A stretch of DNA of 64,000 nucleotides, taken from contig NZ_JABEQC010000006.1 of assembly GCF_013041605.1 (NCBI RefSeq), positions 186,001-250,000 on the forward strand, given 5' to 3'. The position numbers and the translations under genes are program-made. This document shows, piece after piece, positions 17,639 through 26,062 of the stretch. Source of the DNA: Vibrio plantisponsor. Lineage in GTDB: Bacteria; Pseudomonadota; Gammaproteobacteria; Enterobacterales; Vibrionaceae. How positions within the stretch are numbered: position 1 is the first letter of the stretch; the number at the start of each line of letters is the position of its first letter. The notes below the pieces were generated by a model. That model ran no database searches, had not been told where the DNA came from, and saw only the letters and a program-made list of their open reading frames with translations.

Positions 17639-18931
17639 ATGAATAAGCTATGGGTAGCAGGGTTGCTTTCGGCAACAGTTTCAGGAACTTCTTTTGCAGC
17701 GACTGAAATTACGTGGTGGCACGCAATGGGCGGACAACTGGGCGAAACAGTAAACAAAATCGCTTCGGACTTTAACGCTTCGCAAACCGAATACAAAATC
17801 ACGCCTGTCTTTAAAGGTTCTTACACAGAGACATTAACCGCGGGTATCGCTTCGTTTCGTGCGGGCCAATCGCCAAACATTCTTCAAGTGTTTGATGCTG
17901 GCGCTGCAACGATTATGAATGCTCCGGGCGTAGCGAAACCTGTTCAGGACATCATGATTGATGCAGGTTTCCCATTCTCTGCACAAGACTACTTAGCAGG
18001 TGTTCGCAATTTCTATGCGGACCAAAACGGCAAAATGGTTGGCATGCCATTTAACAGCTCTACACCTGTTCTTTATTACAACAAAGATATCTTAGCGAAA
18101 GTGGGTGCCGAAGCACCTAAGACTTATGAGCAGCTAGAAGCATTAGCTGAAAAGCTTAAAGCAAAAGGCTATGTTGCATTTTCAGAATCACACACGCCTT
18201 GGATCATGTTCGAGAACTTTAAGTCTCGTCATAACCTACCTCTAGCTGATAAAGAAAATGGCTATAAAGATCTGTCTTCAAAAATCATGTTCAACACCAA
18301 AGACATGGTGATGCATTTCAGCAAACTTAAAGAGTGGTCGGACAAAGGTTACTTCAAGTATTACGGCAGTGACTGGGATGCAAACCAAACACCATTCGAA
18401 CGTCAAGAAGTGGCTATGTGGATGGGTTCTTCAGGTTCATTCGGCGGCCTGCGCAGTCGCGTGAAGTTTGAGCTGGGCACAACTTACCTTCCTTACTGGG
18501 AAAAACTGAATGACAAAGGCGTTCATACCTTCATTGGTGGCGCTGCGCTATTTGCAATGAGTGGTCACAGTAAAGAACAAGACAAAGGTGTTGCGAACTT
18601 CTTTGCTTACCTGACTAAACCAGAAGTACAAATGTATTGGCACAAAACAACAGGATATGTGCCTGTTACCAATGCAGCTTACGAGCTAACTAAACAATCT
18701 GGTTACTACAATGAACAACCAGATGCGGAAGTGGGCGTTAAACAGTTGAGCTTAGCCTCAGGTGAATGGAACAAGGGCTATCGTCTAGGTTTCTACCCAC
18801 AGATTCGTGAAGTAATGCACCGTGAATTCGACAACATTTTCGCAGGTCGTTCAACCGTTCAGGCGAGTCTGGACAAAGTGGAAGACGAAAGTGACAAACT
18901 GCTGGATCGTTTTGCACGCACAGTGAAATAA
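17639..18931 (+). CDS. ugpB: sn-Glycerol-3-phosphate ABC transporter, periplasmic binding protein
   Basis: Binds glycerol-3-phosphate or glycerophosphodiesters in the periplasm and delivers them to UgpAE. The 430 residues begin with a signal peptide (cleavage after SFAA) and the mature start TEITWWHAMGG, the family hallmark for UgpB. Other recalled UgpB features are present: SSTPVLYYNKD (about 134-144), ESHTPWIMFENF and GASLF-like FIGGAALFAM. Length fits E. coli UgpB (438). The ribosome site AAGGAATAAA precedes the ATG. It is the first gene of a six-gene operon; a hairpin before ugpA would give excess binding protein over permease. Confidence 0.93.
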   Translation: MNKLWVAGLLSATVSGTSFAATEITWWHAMGGQLGETVNKIASDFNASQTEYKITPVFKGSYTETLTAGIASFRAGQSPNILQVFDAGAATIMNAPGVAKPVQDIMIDAGFPFSAQDYLAGVRNFYADQNGKMVGMPFNSSTPVLYYNKDILAKVGAEAPKTYEQLEALAEKLKAKGYVAFSESHTPWIMFENFKSRHNLPLADKENGYKDLSSKIMFNTKDMVMHFSKLKEWSDKGYFKYYGSDWDANQTPFERQEVAMWMGSSGSFGGLRSRVKFELGTTYLPYWEKLNDKGVHTFIGGAALFAMSGHSKEQDKGVANFFAYLTKPEVQMYWHKTTGYVPVTNAAYELTKQSGYYNEQPDAEVGVKQLSLASGEWNKGYRLGFYPQIREVMHREFDNIFAGRSTVQASLDKVEDESDKLLDRFARTVK

Positions 18932-18941
18932 CGCTGTATCA

Positions 18942-18978
18942 GCCCACTGAATGTTTAGCTCAGTGGGCATTTCTTTTT
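18942..18978 (+). terminator. Partial terminator between ugpB and ugpA
   Basis: Stem GCCCACTGA (18942-18950) with TCAGTGGGC (18960-18968), nine-base loop, followed by ATTTCTTTTTAT. Placed between binding protein and permease genes, it probably attenuates rather than ends transcription. Confidence 0.75.
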
Positions 18979-18996
18979 ATCAATTGGACAAAGCTT

Positions 18997-19878
18997 GTGG
19001 AACGTCGACAACAATTTTTTCACTCTCCAATGCCCTACTTTTTGCTAGCTCCGCAAATCGCAATTATTGCTATTTTTTTCGTTTATCCAGCAGCAAAAGC
19101 CGTTTATCTCTCTTTCATGCTTGAAGACCCATGGGGCATGTCTTCAACGTTTGTCTGGTTTGAAAATTACCAAATTCTTTTTCAGTCTTCAGACTATTTA
19201 GAATCACTCGGATTCACTCTCATTTTTTCAATCCTAGTATCGTTTTTGTCACTAGCGATTGCGCTCTTACTAGCTGTAAAAGCCGACAACATTATTCACG
19301 GACAAAGCGCCTATAAAGTCACTCTCACATGGGTGTATGCGGTTGCACCGGCAATCGCTGGTATCATCGGTGGTTTCTTATTTAACCCACACATTGGCGT
19401 TCTTACTGATTTCTTAGAACATCTGGGTTGGAAATTCAGCGTACAAACCGATCCTATTGATGCCACCATGGCACTCATTTTGGTTTCGGTGTGGAAACAG
19501 GTTGCGGTGAACTTTGTTTACTTTCTCGCAGGTCTTCAATCGATTTCGTACGCCGTAAAAGAGGCTGCAACACTGGATTGCGTCAGTGACAGCAAACGCT
19601 TCTGGACCATTACCTTCCCGCTTCTCGCTCCAACCGGATTTTTCCTGCTGGTGATTAATCTCACCTACGCATTCTTCGACACCTTTGGCGTTATTGACAC
19701 TTTGACCGATGGCGGCCCCGGAGGCTCAACCACTTCGCTGGTTTACAAAGTCTACCGTGACGGCTTTGTTGGCGCAGATTTAGGCGGCAGCTCAGCACAA
19801 TCTGTGGTGCTGTTACTACTGGTATTGGCATTGACCTTTATACAGTTCCGTTTTGTTGAAAAGCGCGTGCACTACTAA
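18997..19878 (+). CDS. ugpA: Glycerol-3-phosphate ABC transporter permease UgpA
   Basis: Inner-membrane permease half, 293 residues, six predicted membrane helices (first about 13-35). The EAA loop that contacts the ATPase is visible as VKEAATLDCVSDSKRFWTIT (about 188-207), ending in FPLLAP. The sequence matches my recall of E. coli UgpA, including PYAVAPA-like VYAVAPAIAG and FFDTFGVIDTLTDGGPGG. The start is GTG at 18997; its ribosome site is weak, and an ATG at 19030 is a shorter alternative, but the GTG start gives the family's usual length (295 in E. coli). Confidence 0.92.
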   Translation: MERRQQFFHSPMPYFLLAPQIAIIAIFFVYPAAKAVYLSFMLEDPWGMSSTFVWFENYQILFQSSDYLESLGFTLIFSILVSFLSLAIALLLAVKADNIIHGQSAYKVTLTWVYAVAPAIAGIIGGFLFNPHIGVLTDFLEHLGWKFSVQTDPIDATMALILVSVWKQVAVNFVYFLAGLQSISYAVKEAATLDCVSDSKRFWTITFPLLAPTGFFLLVINLTYAFFDTFGVIDTLTDGGPGGSTTSLVYKVYRDGFVGADLGGSSAQSVVLLLLVLALTFIQFRFVEKRVHY

Positions 19879-19887
19879 GGGAACCTG

Positions 19888-20730
19888 ATGAAAAGTAATT
19901 CTCTCTCCGATCATTTAATTTTGATTCTCGGCGCTCTGTTTATGCTGCTGCCGCTATGGTTGATTTTTGCCAGTTCAACTCATGAGCCTAACGTGCTGGT
20001 GAGCCAAGGTCTGCAATGGGATATCGGCAACAACCTGTCAGCTGTGTATAGCGAAGCGTGGAACAAAAGCCTTGGTTTTACTGGTGATGTCACTGCAAAA
20101 ACCATGATCTTCAACTCCGTCATCATGGGGCTTGGTTTTGCTATAGGTAAGATCATCATTTCAATGATGGCGGCTTATGCTCTGGTCTATTTCCGCCTGC
20201 CTTATGCAAGTGCGTGGTTTTGGCTGATCTTTGTCACCCTACTTCTACCTCTCGAAGTTCGAATCATTCCCTCTTACGAGGTGGTGTCGAGCTTAGGCAT
20301 GCTCAACAGTTATTCAGGATTAATCCTGCCTTTAATAGCTTCGGCCACGGCCACTTTCTTCTTTCGTCAGTTTTTTAAAACCATTCCGGATGAGCTGCTG
20401 GAAGCGGCGCAATTAGATAACGCAGGCCCAATTCGATTTTTTATCGATATCTTGTTTCCGCTATCGAAAACGATGATGACCGCCATCTTTATCATCATGT
20501 TTGTTGTGGGTTGGAACCAGTACTTGTGGCCAATCATGATGACCACAGATGAGCAGTACAACACCATAGTTATGGGCATCAAACAGATTCTCAATAACAT
20601 CAATGAAACCAATAGCCCAAGATACGACTATGCCTTTGCCATGGTCATCCTCGCTATGCTACCGCCTGTATTGGTTGTGGTGATATTCCAACGTTGGTTC
20701 GTTAAAGGATTAATTGAAAGTGAAAAATAA
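19888..20730 (+). CDS. ugpE: Glycerol-3-phosphate ABC transporter permease UgpE
   Basis: Second permease half, 280 residues, six membrane helices; pairs with UgpA. The EAA loop reads PDELLEAAQLDNAGPIRFF (about 166-184), and the C terminus ends FQRWFVKGLIESEK, typical for the UgpE/MalG group, with the RWFVKGL motif that docks to the ATPase. It begins nine bases after ugpA behind GGGAACC and is followed by ugpC. Confidence 0.93.
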   Translation: MKSNSLSDHLILILGALFMLLPLWLIFASSTHEPNVLVSQGLQWDIGNNLSAVYSEAWNKSLGFTGDVTAKTMIFNSVIMGLGFAIGKIIISMMAAYALVYFRLPYASAWFWLIFVTLLLPLEVRIIPSYEVVSSLGMLNSYSGLILPLIASATATFFFRQFFKTIPDELLEAAQLDNAGPIRFFIDILFPLSKTMMTAIFIIMFVVGWNQYLWPIMMTTDEQYNTIVMGIKQILNNINETNSPRYDYAFAMVILAMLPPVLVVVIFQRWFVKGLIESEK

Positions 20731-20782
20731 TAACTCAATGCATCTCGTACATAGCTCTGCGAGCATTAAGCAGGACAACGTA

Positions 20783-21886
20783 ATGTTAGATATCAAACAA
20801 TTAGTAAAAACATACGAAAATGGCCATCAAGCAGTGAAAGGCGTAGACCTTTCCATTAACGAAGGCGAGTTTTTGGTACTCGTGGGGCCATCTGGCTGTG
20901 GTAAGTCTTCGATCCTACGTTCAATTGCCGGTTTAGAAAGCATTAGCAGCGGTGAAATACATTTGGCTGGGCGTCGCGTGGATACAGAAAAACCAGCAAA
21001 ACGCGATATTGCAATGGTATTCCAGAACTACGCGCTCTACCCGCACATGAGTGTATACAATAACTTAGCCTATGGTTTGAAGAATCGCGGCGTTGATAAA
21101 AGCACCATAGAGCAAAAGATTCAAAAAGTTGCTAAAACACTGAAAATAGAAGAATACCTCGACCGCAAACCAGCAAAACTGTCTGGCGGACAGCGTCAGC
21201 GTGTTGCCATGGGACGCGCGATCGTTCGTGATCCTCAGCTATTTTTATTTGATGAGCCTTTATCAAATCTTGATGCTGCTCTTCGCGCGCACATGCGACT
21301 AGAGATCAAAAAGCTGCAAAGAGAACTGGGGGTAACCAGTGTGTATGTTACCCATGACCAAGTGGAAGCGATGACGCTGGCCGATCGCATCGTAGTTCTC
21401 AAACTGGGTGAAATTGAACAAGTTGGCACCCCTGCCGAGGTGTATCACAAACCAGCGAGTACTTTTGTTGCAAGCTTTATTGGTAGCCCAGCCATGAACT
21501 TTATGCCCGCATCCTTAGTTCATGGTCAGTTGCATGTCGCTGGTAAGCAATTCTTCCTTCCTGAGTATGAAGGTCTCAGTATGGAAAATCTCACGCTGGG
21601 CGTTCGTCCTGAACACGCGGAGATTACGCATTCAAATTCAAGTAATGATGCAATTACACTTACACTATCCATTCATGTTGTTGAACCGCTCGGGCCAAAC
21701 CAACTGGTTCATGGCAGCCTAAACAGTATAGATAGCGACGACAGTTTTATTGCCGTGACACCTGAAATGAATCTGGATAACAACGCTCCGCTGAGTATTT
21801 CGGTCTCTCGCACCAATCTTCATCTGTTTGATGAGCAAGGCAAACGTCTCTGCCCTGTCTCTCTTGCTAAACGAGCTATTGCGTAA
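20783..21886 (+). CDS. ugpC: Glycerol-3-phosphate ABC transporter ATP-binding protein UgpC
   Basis: ATPase of the Ugp importer, 367 residues from the ATG at 20783, chosen because AGGA lies seven bases before it and because the family starts with a strand like MLDIKQLVKTYENG. Walker A is GPSGCGKS at 35-42, the signature LSGGQRQR at 133-140, Walker B LFLFDEP at 153-159, and the H-loop VTHDQVEAMT follows near 187. The last third is the MalK-type regulatory TOBE domain, with GIRPEH-like GVRPEHAEI. The reading frame is open upstream to a TTG inside ugpE, so the start could be earlier. Confidence 0.93.
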   Translation: MLDIKQLVKTYENGHQAVKGVDLSINEGEFLVLVGPSGCGKSSILRSIAGLESISSGEIHLAGRRVDTEKPAKRDIAMVFQNYALYPHMSVYNNLAYGLKNRGVDKSTIEQKIQKVAKTLKIEEYLDRKPAKLSGGQRQRVAMGRAIVRDPQLFLFDEPLSNLDAALRAHMRLEIKKLQRELGVTSVYVTHDQVEAMTLADRIVVLKLGEIEQVGTPAEVYHKPASTFVASFIGSPAMNFMPASLVHGQLHVAGKQFFLPEYEGLSMENLTLGVRPEHAEITHSNSSNDAITLTLSIHVVEPLGPNQLVHGSLNSIDSDDSFIAVTPEMNLDNNAPLSISVSRTNLHLFDEQGKRLCPVSLAKRAIA

Positions 21887-21894
21887 GGATTGAT

Positions 21895-22653
21895 GTGAGT
21901 TTATCTACCAGACAAAAACAGATTTTGGAGTACTTGCAACACGCTCACGGCGTGTTGTCCAGCGACCTATTGTCACAGCGCTTTGATGTGTCCGTTCAGA
22001 CGATTCGTAAAGATATGAATGACTTGAGCGACAAAGGTATGGTTCGACGAGTTCACGGTGGTATTTCGCTACCCAGTCCAAATGACAATCTATCATTCAC
22101 CAATCGCGAGTTAGTTAACCTCTCTGCTAAGCAGAAAATCGCACAACGAGTGGTAAAAGAGCTGCCCGAAGGCACCAGTATTTTTCTCGGTATTGGAACG
22201 ACGCCCAAATACGTTGCGCAGGCTCTACTTGATCATCCCGGTCTAACGGTTGTAACCAACAACATCAATGCGGCGTTAACCTTAAGCCGCAATCCGAATA
22301 TTGCTGTCTATCTAGCGGGCGGCGCTGTTCGCCCTTCCGATGAAGATACCGTGGGTGAAACCACTACCCGCTTTTACCGACAATTCAATATTAAAATTGG
22401 AATTTTCGGTGTCGGAGGCTTCAACGATAAAGGACAATTACTGGATTTTACGCCAGAAGAGTCAGGGCTTACGCGTGCAATTATCGAACAAAGTCAGCAA
22501 TGTTGGTTAGTTGCAGACAAAACGAAATTTGGGCGCTATGCTCCCGTTGTTAGTGGTGAACTATCAGAAATGAAGCGACTGTTTGCCGATGAAGCCACCA
22601 ATGAATTTATGACGTTATGCCACTCTCACCAAGTCGAACTGGTGGTTGCGTAG
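21895..22653 (+). CDS. DeoR/GlpR-family transcriptional regulator
   Basis: 252-residue DeoR-type repressor with an N-terminal winged helix (about 3-57: RQKQILEYLQ, then SVQTIRKDMNDLSDKG and MVRRVHGG) and a C-terminal sugar-phosphate isomerase-like sensor domain with GIGTTPKYVAQAL (about 99-111) and the family motif DKTKFGRYAPV. GTG start at 21895 with AAGGA upstream. Its position between ugpC and the diesterase suggests it senses glycerol-3-phosphate and controls this operon, in the manner of GlpR; that is inference. The palindrome CACCTAGGTG before ugpB is a possible target. Confidence 0.85.
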   Translation: MSLSTRQKQILEYLQHAHGVLSSDLLSQRFDVSVQTIRKDMNDLSDKGMVRRVHGGISLPSPNDNLSFTNRELVNLSAKQKIAQRVVKELPEGTSIFLGIGTTPKYVAQALLDHPGLTVVTNNINAALTLSRNPNIAVYLAGGAVRPSDEDTVGETTTRFYRQFNIKIGIFGVGGFNDKGQLLDFTPEESGLTRAIIEQSQQCWLVADKTKFGRYAPVVSGELSEMKRLFADEATNEFMTLCHSHQVELVVA

Positions 22654-22689
22654 AACTGTTCAGCTCTCGTTTTCAATAAAGGAATTTGT

Positions 22690-23397
22690 ATGTCTCTGAT
22701 CGTTGTCGGTCACAGAGGTGTTGCAGGCACCTATCCGGAAAATACTCGTGTGAGTGTTCAAGCGGCTATCGATATGGGTTTATCGTGGGTCGAAGTTGAT
22801 ATTCAACCCACCAAGGACAACATACTTATCGTTTGTCATGACCACACCATTAATCGTTGTAGTAATGGTAAAGGTCGCGTGGATGCTTATACCCTTGCAG
22901 AGCTAAAGAATTTCGATTTTGGCGCGTGGTTCTCTGAGCAATTTGCAGGTGAAAGCATAATGACGCTGGATGAGTTACTTGAACTGGCTCAGCAGCACCA
23001 GTTAGGTTTGAATCTCGAAGTCAAAGTGGATAAACACGATGTCACCAGTGTGGTTTCTCAACTCAAACAGCAATTGGATCAGCACCCTATCGCTAAAGAG
23101 CAGATCGTGTTGTCGAGCTTTAGCCACGATATCATCCGCGAACTACACCAGCACTGCTCTGGCTATAAATTGGGTGTATTGAGTGAGCGTTTATCGACAA
23201 AAGACAAAGCGCTGCTTGATGAAGTGAGTGCCTTCAGCTGTAACCTGAACTACAAGTGGATCACTGAAAAGCACATCCAGTATTTGAAACAACACCAATA
23301 CCAAATTTGGTGTTATACGGTCAATGAAGCAGAACGCTTCCAACATCTCGACAAAGTCGATGCTATATTCTCTGACTGGCCAAGTCGCTTTATTTAA
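22690..23397 (+). CDS. ugpQ: Glycerophosphodiester phosphodiesterase, cytoplasmic UgpQ type
   Basis: Hydrolyses glycerophosphodiesters that enter through Ugp, giving glycerol-3-phosphate and an alcohol. The 235 residues form one GDPD TIM-barrel domain with the conserved HR motif (H8, R9), PENT at 16-19, the metal pair E35/D37 in VEVDIQ, and the second catalytic histidine H50 in VCHDHT. There is no signal peptide, which separates it from periplasmic GlpQ. The ATG is preceded by AAAGGAA. It is the last gene of the operon and is followed by a terminator. Confidence 0.92.
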   Translation: MSLIVVGHRGVAGTYPENTRVSVQAAIDMGLSWVEVDIQPTKDNILIVCHDHTINRCSNGKGRVDAYTLAELKNFDFGAWFSEQFAGESIMTLDELLELAQQHQLGLNLEVKVDKHDVTSVVSQLKQQLDQHPIAKEQIVLSSFSHDIIRELHQHCSGYKLGVLSERLSTKDKALLDEVSAFSCNLNYKWITEKHIQYLKQHQYQIWCYTVNEAERFQHLDKVDAIFSDWPSRFI

Positions 23398-23429
23398 CTG
23401 AAATCGTTAACTGATTATTAGCTTGCAAA

Positions 23430-23452
23430 AACGCCCGCGATTGCGGGCGTTC
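23430..23452 (+). terminator. Terminator of the ugp operon
   Basis: Stem AACGCCCGC with GCGGGCGTT (strong GC pairs) about 33 bp after ugpQ, followed by TCTATTAATTT. It lies 25 bp before the convergent YhcH-family gene's end and may serve both directions. Confidence 0.75.
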
Positions 23453-23476
23453 TATTAATTTAAAGTTGCTGAATAA

Positions 23477-23947
23477 TTACGACAACAGCGACTTATCCAC
23501 TTTGATGATCGCTTTACGCACTGGCATCGGTTTGTTATCCGTTGCTACCAACGGTCGATGAGGCTGACCAGGGTAGAAAACAATAAACTCACCGGCAGTA
23601 AGTGATGCAAAGTGTTCTTCCTCTAATAGCTCACTGAATGCGAGATCTTTTTCCGCAAGGAAATCTTCATCCAAAGCTTTAAATGGCGTTAGGCTGTAGC
23701 CAAACGACTCTTTACCTTCAAGCAGAATTTGCACGTCTAAATAGCGGCTATGGCATTCAGATTTTCGTTGTTCTAAAAGCTGAGTGTGGTCATCCACCAG
23801 CATGAAGAATACATTGGAACCATCAATTTCGTGACGGCCATTTTCAAGCGGAGTCTCTAAACGTTCCAATACTGATGCGATGATTTTTTTAAGTTCTGGC
23901 GCTAAGAAGCCAGCAAACTCACGGTGTGACGTTTTACCTACAAACAC
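23477..23947 (-). CDS. YhcH/YjgK/YiaL (DUF386) family protein
   Basis: 156-residue cupin-like protein of the YhcH/YjgK/YiaL family; E. coli members include EbgC and NanQ (YhcH), linked to sugar anomer conversion. Visible family features are the metal-binding pocket residues in HEIDGSNVFF-like GRHEIDGSNVFFM (about 39-51), the ESFGYS segment (about 76-81), and the late motif FIVFYPGQPHRP (about 121-132). Start is GTG at 23945-23947 with AGGAT upstream. It is monocistronic, so its own sugar pathway cannot be told from context. Confidence 0.85.
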   Translation of the reverse strand: MFVGKTSHREFAGFLAPELKKIIASVLERLETPLENGRHEIDGSNVFFMLVDDHTQLLEQRKSECHSRYLDVQILLEGKESFGYSLTPFKALDEDFLAEKDLAFSELLEEEHFASLTAGEFIVFYPGQPHRPLVATDNKPMPVRKAIIKVDKSLLS

Positions 23948-24133
23948 GACAATGATCCTATATAAGTGTTACAACTGCACGTAGTTTACCTCTATTCACT
24001 AAGATAAAACGTGATAATTAAAACAATGTTTTAATTTATTTTAAAAGCCCGAGATTATTTGACGACATTCTGATGTAGGTCAATCACAAGGTCAATTTCC
24101 AAGGCATTACACGATATAACTTAGGGGCAAACG

Positions 24134-24164
24134 CAAAAACGCCAATCAACAAATGATTGGCGTT
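24134..24164 (-). terminator. Terminator of dps
   Basis: Eleven-base perfect stem AACGCCAATCA / TGATTGGCGTT with a five-base loop; on the minus strand it runs into a T-tract. It lies 30 bp after the dps stop. Confidence 0.9.
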
Positions 24165-24193
24165 CCAAAGATTATCTGCTGAGCAAACAAGTA

Positions 24194-24664
24194 TTAATCA
24201 AGCCATGCACTTAACATCCAGATTAGCTTTTCTTGCTCACGGATATAGTCACTCATTAATGCCGCAGTGCCTTCATCACCCACTTCTGATGCGTAACTCA
24301 AAACCTTGCGTTGTTGTCCAATCAGTAGGCTGAAACCTTCCACTAACCCTTTCATGGTGCTGTCGCCATCAGTAGCATTGGTGTGTTCGCTAATTTTTGA
24401 TCGCTCTACATACTGGCTAAAGCTATGCACTGGCTGAACTTCAAGAGTCAGGATACGTTCTGCGATTTCATCAATCTTCAGTTGTAGATCAGTATAGATT
24501 TCTTCAAATTTTGCATGTAATTCAAAGAATTTTTTGCCTTTAATATTCCAATGATAACCACGAGTGTTCATGTAAAACACCTGATAATTTGCCAGCAAGT
24601 TGTTCAGTGCTTCTGCTAGCTGTAGGCTTTGTTCTTTATCGAGACCAATTAGATTCTTTTTCAT
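24194..24664 (-). CDS. dps: Dps-family DNA-protection / mini-ferritin
   Basis: Twelve-subunit ferritin-like protein that oxidises and stores iron using hydrogen peroxide and protects DNA in starvation or oxidative stress. The 156 residues contain the ferroxidase ligands H38 (YHWN), D65 and E69 (KIDEIAER), with the same 27 and 31 residue spacing as H51, D78 and E82 of E. coli Dps. The N terminus is short with three lysines (MKKNLIGLDKE), so DNA binding may be weak. It is monocistronic, with a terminator downstream. Confidence 0.93.
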   Translation of the reverse strand: MKKNLIGLDKEQSLQLAEALNNLLANYQVFYMNTRGYHWNIKGKKFFELHAKFEEIYTDLQLKIDEIAERILTLEVQPVHSFSQYVERSKISEHTNATDGDSTMKGLVEGFSLLIGQQRKVLSYASEVGDEGTAALMSDYIREQEKLIWMLSAWLD

Positions 24665-24905
24665 AACATCACCTCTTAATGTTTATATTCTTCGTTTCGT
24701 TGAGAGAATAATATTCGCTCGTGATGTTAAATAGAAATCGTATGAATCCATTAATTCAATAGGAATATACTATTAAATGAGGCTCTCATTTTCGCACTCA
24801 CTATCGATAGCGGCATTATTTTTCGAACATTTCTTGATTTAACTCAGGGCTAAGCGAAGCGTCGAGAGGCATGGTACATGTCCTGTTTTCCTTAGAGATT
24901 ATGTT

Positions 24906-26012
24906 ATGCCTGTTATTAACGATCAGCGTCTTATTGAACACTTTCTAGAAATCATCCAAATCGACAGTGAGTCAGGAAAAGAGAAGGTATTTGCCGATAT
25001 CCTTTCAGCTCAACTTGAAGGCCTTGGATTCGAAGTGCACAAACTTCCTGTTCCTGAGAGTGTTTCAAACGGCTACAACATCTATGCTCGTCTAGAAGGT
25101 TCGCTTGCTGGCAGCACAGTTTTCTCATGCCATATGGATACGGTAAGTCCGGGAAATGGAATTCAACCTGTCATTGAAGATGGCATTATCCGTTCTGCGG
25201 GTAACACTATTTTGGGTGGTGACGACAAATCTGGTATCGCTGCAATTCTTGAAGCTGTTAAAACTCTGAAAGAAGAAAATACCGCGCATCAAACTATTGA
25301 AATCGCTTTTACCGTTCATGAAGAAGGCGGTTTAATGGGTTCTAAACACTTTGATATGAACTACATTCAGTCGGACAAAGCGATTGTTCTTGATACTGGC
25401 GGCCCAATTGGCACCATTATTACTGCGGCACCTGGCCAACAAAAACTAAAAGTAACTGTTCACGGTAAACCTGCACACGCAGGATTAGCGCCAGAAGAAG
25501 GTATCAGCGCAATTTCCGTTGCAGCGGAAGCCATTACGCAAATGAACTTATTGCGTATTGATGAAGAAACCACGGCTAACATCGGTATGGTAAACGGCGG
25601 TTTGGCAACAAACATCGTAATGCCTGAACTCACAATCGTTGCTGAAGCACGTTCTCTCAATAACGAAAAACTGGCCGCTCAGGTAAAACATATGGTGGAT
25701 ACCTTTGAAGCTGTAGCTGAAAAGCACGGTGCAACGGTAGAGATCGATTCTCAGCGCTCTTACAACGCCTTTGTTATGGATGATAGTCACCCACACATCG
25801 CGACTATCAAGCAAGTGTTCGAGTCTATGGATATTGAGCCTAGAACTAAGAGTACAGGCGGCGGTAGTGATGCGAATAACTTCAATGAAAAAGGTTTAAC
25901 TACGGTTAACCTGTCAACGGGCATGTCAAAAGTGCACACTACCGAAGAGTTCATCGCAGTTGCGGATCTCATCAAGATCAGTGAATTCATCAAAACCTAT
26001 CTGACGCGTTAA
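24906..26012 (+). CDS. M20 family metallopeptidase, peptidase T-like
   Basis: Cytoplasmic di-zinc exopeptidase of the M20 family, probably acting on short peptides. The 368 residues show the metal ligands H76 and the adjacent catalytic D78 in CHMDTV, D106/D107 in GGDDKSG, and the catalytic glutamates E139/E140 in VHEEGG; D157-like LDTGG and a late histidine in KVHTTEEF complete the set. The middle lid domain includes GKPAHAG (about 184-190) with the dimer histidine. It resembles the PepT-like subgroup annotated as peptidase T2 in Firmicutes. No strong ribosome site is seen. It ends at a terminator shared with the convergent gene. Confidence 0.85.
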   Translation: MPVINDQRLIEHFLEIIQIDSESGKEKVFADILSAQLEGLGFEVHKLPVPESVSNGYNIYARLEGSLAGSTVFSCHMDTVSPGNGIQPVIEDGIIRSAGNTILGGDDKSGIAAILEAVKTLKEENTAHQTIEIAFTVHEEGGLMGSKHFDMNYIQSDKAIVLDTGGPIGTIITAAPGQQKLKVTVHGKPAHAGLAPEEGISAISVAAEAITQMNLLRIDEETTANIGMVNGGLATNIVMPELTIVAEARSLNNEKLAAQVKHMVDTFEAVAEKHGATVEIDSQRSYNAFVMDDSHPHIATIKQVFESMDIEPRTKSTGGGSDANNFNEKGLTTVNLSTGMSKVHTTEEFIAVADLIKISEFIKTYLTR

Positions 26013-26033
26013 TACTAATTGCCAATGATAAGC

Positions 26034-26062
26034 AAAAGCCCAGTTTAACTGGGCTTTTTAGT
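26034..26062 (+). terminator. Terminator of the M20 peptidase gene
   Basis: Stem AAGCCCAGT with ACTGGGCTT around a two-base loop, then a T-run on the plus strand. It overlaps the stop codon of the convergent NUDIX-PAP2 gene (26045-26047). Confidence 0.85.
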